Assembly (NCBI RefSeq): GCF_036669915.1 | Contig: NC_089315.1 | Span: 888,503 to 952,502 of the forward strand | Direction of reading: 5' to 3' | From: Pocillopora verrucosa | Taxonomy: Eukaryota; Cnidaria; Anthozoa; Scleractinia; Pocilloporidae | DNA length: 64,000 nucleotides | The notes under the pieces: model-generated | Databases searched by the model: none | Told to the model about the DNA's origin: nothing | Seen by the model: only the letters and a program-made list of their open reading frames with translations | Shown: positions 59,393 through 64,000 of the stretch, one piece after another | How positions within the stretch are numbered: the stretch's first letter is position 1 | How the letters are laid out: each line of letters begins with the position of its first letter | Translations under genes and position numbers: made by a program

Positions 59393-60487
59393 TTATTCAT
59401 AAGATCTACAAAGAATGATTTTGGAGAACGCCTTAGCAAAGAAACTGTTCATTGTTCCATAACACAAAGGATGTAAGGCGCTGGGAAGGCAAATCAAAAT
59501 AAAATTATAATCAATTAAGAGTCGATGATATCTAAATTGATACGCAGTGATGTTACAAACCCTTTCCCACACATAATGGGCTTGATACGGAAAATAACAA
59601 ACGACATAAATGATAATAAGCATAAAAATTATCTTAAACAAATCTTTCTCCGGGTCTTTGTTTTCGGGTTTGCTGTCTCTTCGGTTATTCTGATCGAGCG
59701 CGACACTCCTTCGTTCCTCCATTCTCGTGTCCTCTCCCATATCTTGTAGCTCTATTTGATCTTCGATTTGGACAACACAAGACGATTCGGCAGTCGAGGT
59801 CCGATTTCTTTCGTTAATCTGTACAATTCGCATCTTCAAGTTCCACGCCACTGCTCCGTAGGATGCCAGCATTATCACATAAGGTAAAGCGTAGTTCAGG
59901 ATGAATCTAATTATTACATAGTACTCATTGTTTGTGACAGGCAGCTCGATGCATACACCATTTCTAAATCTGAGACCGAAGAAAAAGGGGCAGGCGATTG
60001 CAAATGACATCAGCCACAACCCAGATATGGTCAGAATTGTAATCTTCTTAACGGACGGTCCGCGTGGAAAAGGGTTTACAATGAATCTGTAACGATAAAA
60101 AGCGATGGCAGCCAGTGAGTAGATCACAACGAGAAGAGCAACTACTTGCAACGGATTCAAAATGCATGCGGCCTCTTGAAGAACGACGTCAGTTGGATTC
60201 TGCCAGCTCGCAAACATAACAGCCAAACAAACACTGCTTAGAATTTCTGCGAAGGCCATGTTAGCGACGAGATGGTAGGACAGAGGCTTGCGGTTCGAAG
60301 GTATGGTACACACAGCATAACAAACCATCGAGTTGCCGATTAAACTGGCCGAGATGATCACGGAGAAGAGGGTTAAACGGAAAATGTAAAGAGCTTCTGG
60401 TTCTTCATACTGTTCTATCCAGGAAACAGATCCCACCGTGGAGGGCTCGGTTAAGTTTGTGACGTTCGTATTGTTGATAAACTCCAT
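59393..60487 (-). CDS. Class A GPCR, intact
   Basis: An intact intronless receptor of 364 aa from the ATG at 60487 (MEFINNTNVTN). The frame stays open to an ATG at 60568, which would add 27 residues. I prefer 60487 because MEFINN is shared with 31335 and 7234 while the upstream frames are not. It has seven membrane segments with the family motifs NMAFAE, YRY, CYFP and HPLCY, and cysteines for the extracellular disulfide. The second extracellular loop is NGVCIELPVTNNEYYVII. The third intracellular loop has STAESSCVVQIEDQIELQDM. One extra residue (SNRKP instead of SRKP) sits in the first intracellular loop. It converges on the receptor at 53448. Its 5' region has a candidate TCTCTCTCACAG acceptor near 60548. 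The ligand is unknown. Confidence 0.94.
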   Translation of the reverse strand: MEFINNTNVTNLTEPSTVGSVSWIEQYEEPEALYIFRLTLFSVIISASLIGNSMVCYAVCTIPSNRKPLSYHLVANMAFAEILSSVCLAVMFASWQNPTDVVLQEAACILNPLQVVALLVVIYSLAAIAFYRYRFIVNPFPRGPSVKKITILTISGLWLMSFAIACPFFFGLRFRNGVCIELPVTNNEYYVIIRFILNYALPYVIMLASYGAVAWNLKMRIVQINERNRTSTAESSCVVQIEDQIELQDMGEDTRMEERRSVALDQNNRRDSKPENKDPEKDLFKIIFMLIIIYVVCYFPYQAHYVWERVCNITAYQFRYHRLLIDYNFILICLPSALHPLCYGTMNSFFAKAFSKIILCRSYE

Positions 60488-63400
60488 CTTTTTTTTCGTC
60501 CTCCTGCTCTTGTCGTTGATCTTGTCCTCTTTGTTAACACCTTTACTGTGAGAGAGATAAGTAGACAACAGATACTGTAGTGCGAAGCCGTTTTCTCAAA
60601 GACTCTCCCGCTGTCTTCCTCTCCACTGTTGTGTTCATAGTCAACGTCACAAATGGCTTCGAATTTTAAACCTGTCAATCATAAGTGACGAATTTGATAT
60701 TGATTTTAATCATAATTAAAGTTATCATAGCTGTTCTCGTATCTTGTATCTCGATAAACATTTGCTGCTGATAATCACTAGAATTACACTTTTAAAGGCT
60801 TTTAAACATTTTCCCCGATGAATTCTTTGTTGAGTTTTGACTGACACAAATGACACCAAATTTTCAGACCGTGAGTGACAAATGAATGGCTAATCAGTGA
60901 TAAATTGTAAATGCCGGTCTCGTCAAAGATCGCTCCAAGAACGGCGTGAGTGTATTTGGTATACTAATAACACAGCTGGTACAGAGCTATAATCATTGCA
61001 ACAGTTTAAGATCACACAAACATCGCAACTGCCAGAGATTCGCTTTAAATAACCTTGTAAACATTCTATGTGGTTAAAGTATGCCATCGTATTACAAGAG
61101 GAAGTTATCGAGGTAAATTATTGAAGATATCCTACCGATAGACAGAGATGAAGCTCACTTCAGTTATCACTAGAATCTATGTACAGCTTTTCATTTAGTT
61201 TTGTATGGGGAAAACTCACGCTACATATCGATTATGACGTAGCTACAGCTTTTAGCAAAATTCACTTTGGACAGGTTTGCAAATAGCAATTTCCTTTTCA
61301 ATCAGCATATGAATTTTTTTAAAAGTAAACAAAAATTTATACTACAGAGACAACTCAGACCAGAAAATATGAAACTGCTTTTTAACCAAACATTTGATAG
61401 TTTGATGAGAGTACAAGACGTCAACCTGTTAAAAAAAAAAATAGCAGCACCTCGGTCTTTCTTCTCGTCACCCACACTGTTCACTCATAGCTAACACTAA
61501 TGTTCTTTTGCTGCCGCGCGCGTACGCTAGGAACCTCTGCTACACATTTGATCAAAATCGATGGGCACAACTTCGTGCCTAACGGTTACTTGCGAGGTTT
61601 GATCAGCATGATCTAATCCCTGTCTTTTGAATCGAAAGAAATCGATGATAAAAAATAGATACCATCTCCTTATTGACAACTCAGGAGCAGTATGTAGAAT
61701 TAAATTCTAAGTAGTTCATGTCAGAACTTGACGGAAAATTTGCAATTGAATCAAAGGAATGTTTCGTATTTACTGACTGAGAGAACATTCATGTTCGATG
61801 GCACATTAATCTTTCAATTTCCTTAAACCCTGGTCTTAAGCAGTCCGATAGCGCCGCTAAAACGCGTAAGGCGGGTCAACTAGTGACTTCTCAGCGTTGT
61901 TAGCTGCGGAGAACCATGTCTGTACGAAAAGGAAAACACATTTGGTTCTCAGACGTCTGATTCTTAATTAGTTTCTTGGCTTGGAAGTTGTTTCAAATCA
62001 AGCTCACAAAATTTCATCACACCAATCCTATTTTAACAGTGATCATTGTAAACTGTGATGTTTCAATCACGTAAAGATGACGCAAGAACCTTCCAACTGC
62101 TTATCAGAACACAACCACCTAAACTCGAAGAACTGTCACAGAATATGATAGGCAACCGAAGGTCCTTCTGACAAGAAAATCAGGCTAAAGAAATATTTGA
62201 ACCTCTATGAGATATATTTGAACCTCTATAAGACTCAATCTCTCATCCGCTCATCTTTGTTACTAAATGTACAGAAATAAAGCAATGCATGAGTTTCCAG
62301 TCTTTGTAACTTTCTTTAAGAAAGTTTTTCTTATTTAATAGTATGGCATGGGAAGTTGTAATTCAATGTCCACCGTGCCTCTTAGCTGTCATTACGGATA
62401 ACATTTAGAAAGGTTGATTTTTCACCCAACAGCTCTTGCTGACAACTTTTCCTCATTTAAATCTGTTTAATAGAGGCTTGAAGGCTCTACATGTTGACAA
62501 ACACGGTTGTGGAAGTAGGAACTGAGCCTAGGCGTAGAGTTTCAGCCGTCATTGCGGATCAGAATTTGAAAGGTTGGTTTTGCACTTGACAGCTCTGGCT
62601 AACAAATTTTTTCTAAGCTTAATCTGTTTATCATAGAGTCGTCAACTCCATACTCAAAAGCATTGCAAAAAAATTATGATGAAAGCTTTAACCATGTTAA
62701 GGAGTATTTAGTCATTTCTTTTTGTTACATTAATCCGCCTGGATCAAATGCGAAACTGATTCTCTTCAAATGGATATCATTGGCAATCGAACCCTGTATT
62801 AACGGGTTACCCATGGGGATTGGCGGGGTGGCTGCTTAACACAGGTTGACCGCTTGCTAAACGCGATGCAAAAAAAAACACCATTTTGACTTAACAGTCC
62901 TCGAAAGAAAGACATTTGAACTCAAAGTGCTAACATTTGTTCGGGAGATAAACATGGAAAATTTGACTTGAGAGATTATTATTGGTTTTTTCTTGGTGTT
63001 TTCGCTTTAGGTGACCGTTCAATACAAGTGGAAAACAATACAAAGAAGCCATTGGGACTCAGTCAAGGGTGACCACGACCGCTTAATAAAGGTGGCGCAC
63101 AAAGAAGTAAAAATCAAAATACTTGAGGGAAAAAAGTTTCGGTACTTTGACAAGCGACCGCTTATTAATAGGTAATCCCTTAATACGGTGCCGCTTAATT
63201 CAGGTTCGAAAGTATATTGTATTAAATTCTATCATTCGAGCCCAATAAAAATTTGCCGTAATGGTAATACGTTTAGCCTTGTGTTACAAACTCTTGAGAG
63301 CTTGCTGCTCGTCTCGTCTTCGGCAAAGAACTATTGACCTGCAAGTATTCATGATTGAATTATCTCTAACAAGTCCACAATGAAGCTCACTTTTATTCTA

Positions 63401-64000
63401 AAAATTTCTGAAAACGTAAATGTCTTCGAACATGTGAAGAAAAACAGACGCCTACTGCACCGTTGAGGAATGTGTTATCAGATAAACACCTTCGCCACAG
63501 GAAACAGATGGGAATTTAAAACGAAAGCAAGGTTAACCACCAAAATGGCCACCGTCATCTTTGCGAGGTTGGATTCAGTTGGTTTTGTGATCAAGTACGG
63601 TTCTGAATGCTAAGATTTGCTTTTAATTCCAGGTTTAACAACAGAGTGCCTAATAAGATTATGTCGTGATGTAAACGACAATGTTGCGATTTTCACAAAA
63701 TAAAAAGCCCCAAACTAATTTTCATATCCTCCAAAACAACATTGTATCAACAATAGCCTCTACTTGAGGCAAAAAAATGCACGGATACAGTTTCTCAAGA
63801 GCGAAGCTCGAGGAGAAATGAGAGATTCGAGGAACAGATTATGCCCAAGGAAACAGTTACGAGGATATTTTTAGTGCAAAATGGAGGCTACTGTGTTTAT
63901 TATCCTTCAAACATTTTTTAACGCACGTGAAAAAATGTTTACGAATAGCTTACCGTTTGTTGCTTGAGATGTTCACTTTTCAATGTTCTCTGGTACGATT
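60488..64000. other. Intergenic block, unit 3
   Basis: No gene recognized. It is colinear with 11.24-14.8 kb (minus the LINE fragment at 13110) and 32.4-36.2 kb (minus the LINE at 34253). It contains the GCTTAATA-type repeat at 62800-63220. Small ORFs are not conserved among the units. Confidence 0.6.
62800..63220. repeat. Interspersed GCTTAATA-type repeat, unit 3
   Basis: Copies of a GACCGCTTAATAAAGGTGGC-like motif occur near 63077, with degenerate versions near 62822, 63155 and 63190. Counterparts are at 13820-14240 and 35320-35450. Confidence 0.45.

Larger units (their letters stand above)
53103..64000. repeat. Tandem segmental duplication, unit 3 (partial)
   Basis: Third direct copy, from the TTAA at 53103 to the window end. 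It contains the receptors at 53448 (+) and 59393 (-) and flanking sequence colinear with 384-14800 and 25194-36300. The second minus-strand receptor locus expected after about 66 kb lies outside the window. Confidence 0.85.

Overview
The window is eukaryotic, AT-rich and very probably from an anthozoan cnidarian, most likely a stony coral or sea anemone. The evidence is single-exon class A GPCR genes in a dense tandem cluster, a mix of CR1/L2-like LINE, DIRS and Penelope-like (PLE) remnants, and intergenic repeat motifs I associate with cnidarians. The species cannot be named from the sequence alone. No bacterial operons, rRNA genes or CRISPR arrays were seen.

The whole window is one segmentally duplicated GPCR locus. 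A unit of about 22-25 kb is repeated: unit 1 (384-25193), unit 2 (25194-47068) and unit 3 (53103 to beyond 64000). Each complete unit has the same order: a plus-strand GPCR, about 5 kb of intergenic DNA with a PLE remnant, a minus-strand GPCR, about 5-7 kb of repeats, a second minus-strand GPCR, and about 6 kb of non-coding block. This gives eight receptor loci. Four are intact (18017-19135, 31335-32426, 53448-54509, 59393-60487). Four are broken, each differently: a tRNA-array insertion with deletion (729-2391), a LINE insertion plus nonsense codon (7234-11235), two frameshifts (25527-26579), and loss of TM1/TM2 with frameshifts (39371-40239). One orphan TM6-TM7 fragment (17748-17963) lies beside a receptor that is a mosaic of two paralogue classes.

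The receptors are about 353-372 aa with seven membrane segments. All share unusual versions of the class A switch residues: E instead of D at 2.50, YRY instead of DRY, and HPLCY instead of NPxxY. The pattern suggests a lineage-specific receptor family evolving by duplication, gene conversion and pseudogenization.

Between units 2 and 3 (47073-53102) lies a 6.03-kb element with inverted arms of about 980 bp. It is flanked by TTAA on both sides, and the corresponding empty site is present at the unit 1/unit 2 junction (25194-25197). It has the structure of a long-TIR DNA transposon but shows no recognizable transposase. Each arm carries a TATA-like box, a short ATG-containing exon and a consensus splice donor. 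The right arm therefore points a possible promoter and 5' exon at the intact receptor at 53448. The first 383 bases of the window are the right end of another copy of this element.

Other insertions date the units relative to one another: a long-ORF LINE (7759-10669) in unit 1, a decayed LINE (34253-35299) and a decayed DIRS element (36601-38985) in unit 2, and a triple tRNA-like array (1513-2174) in unit 1.
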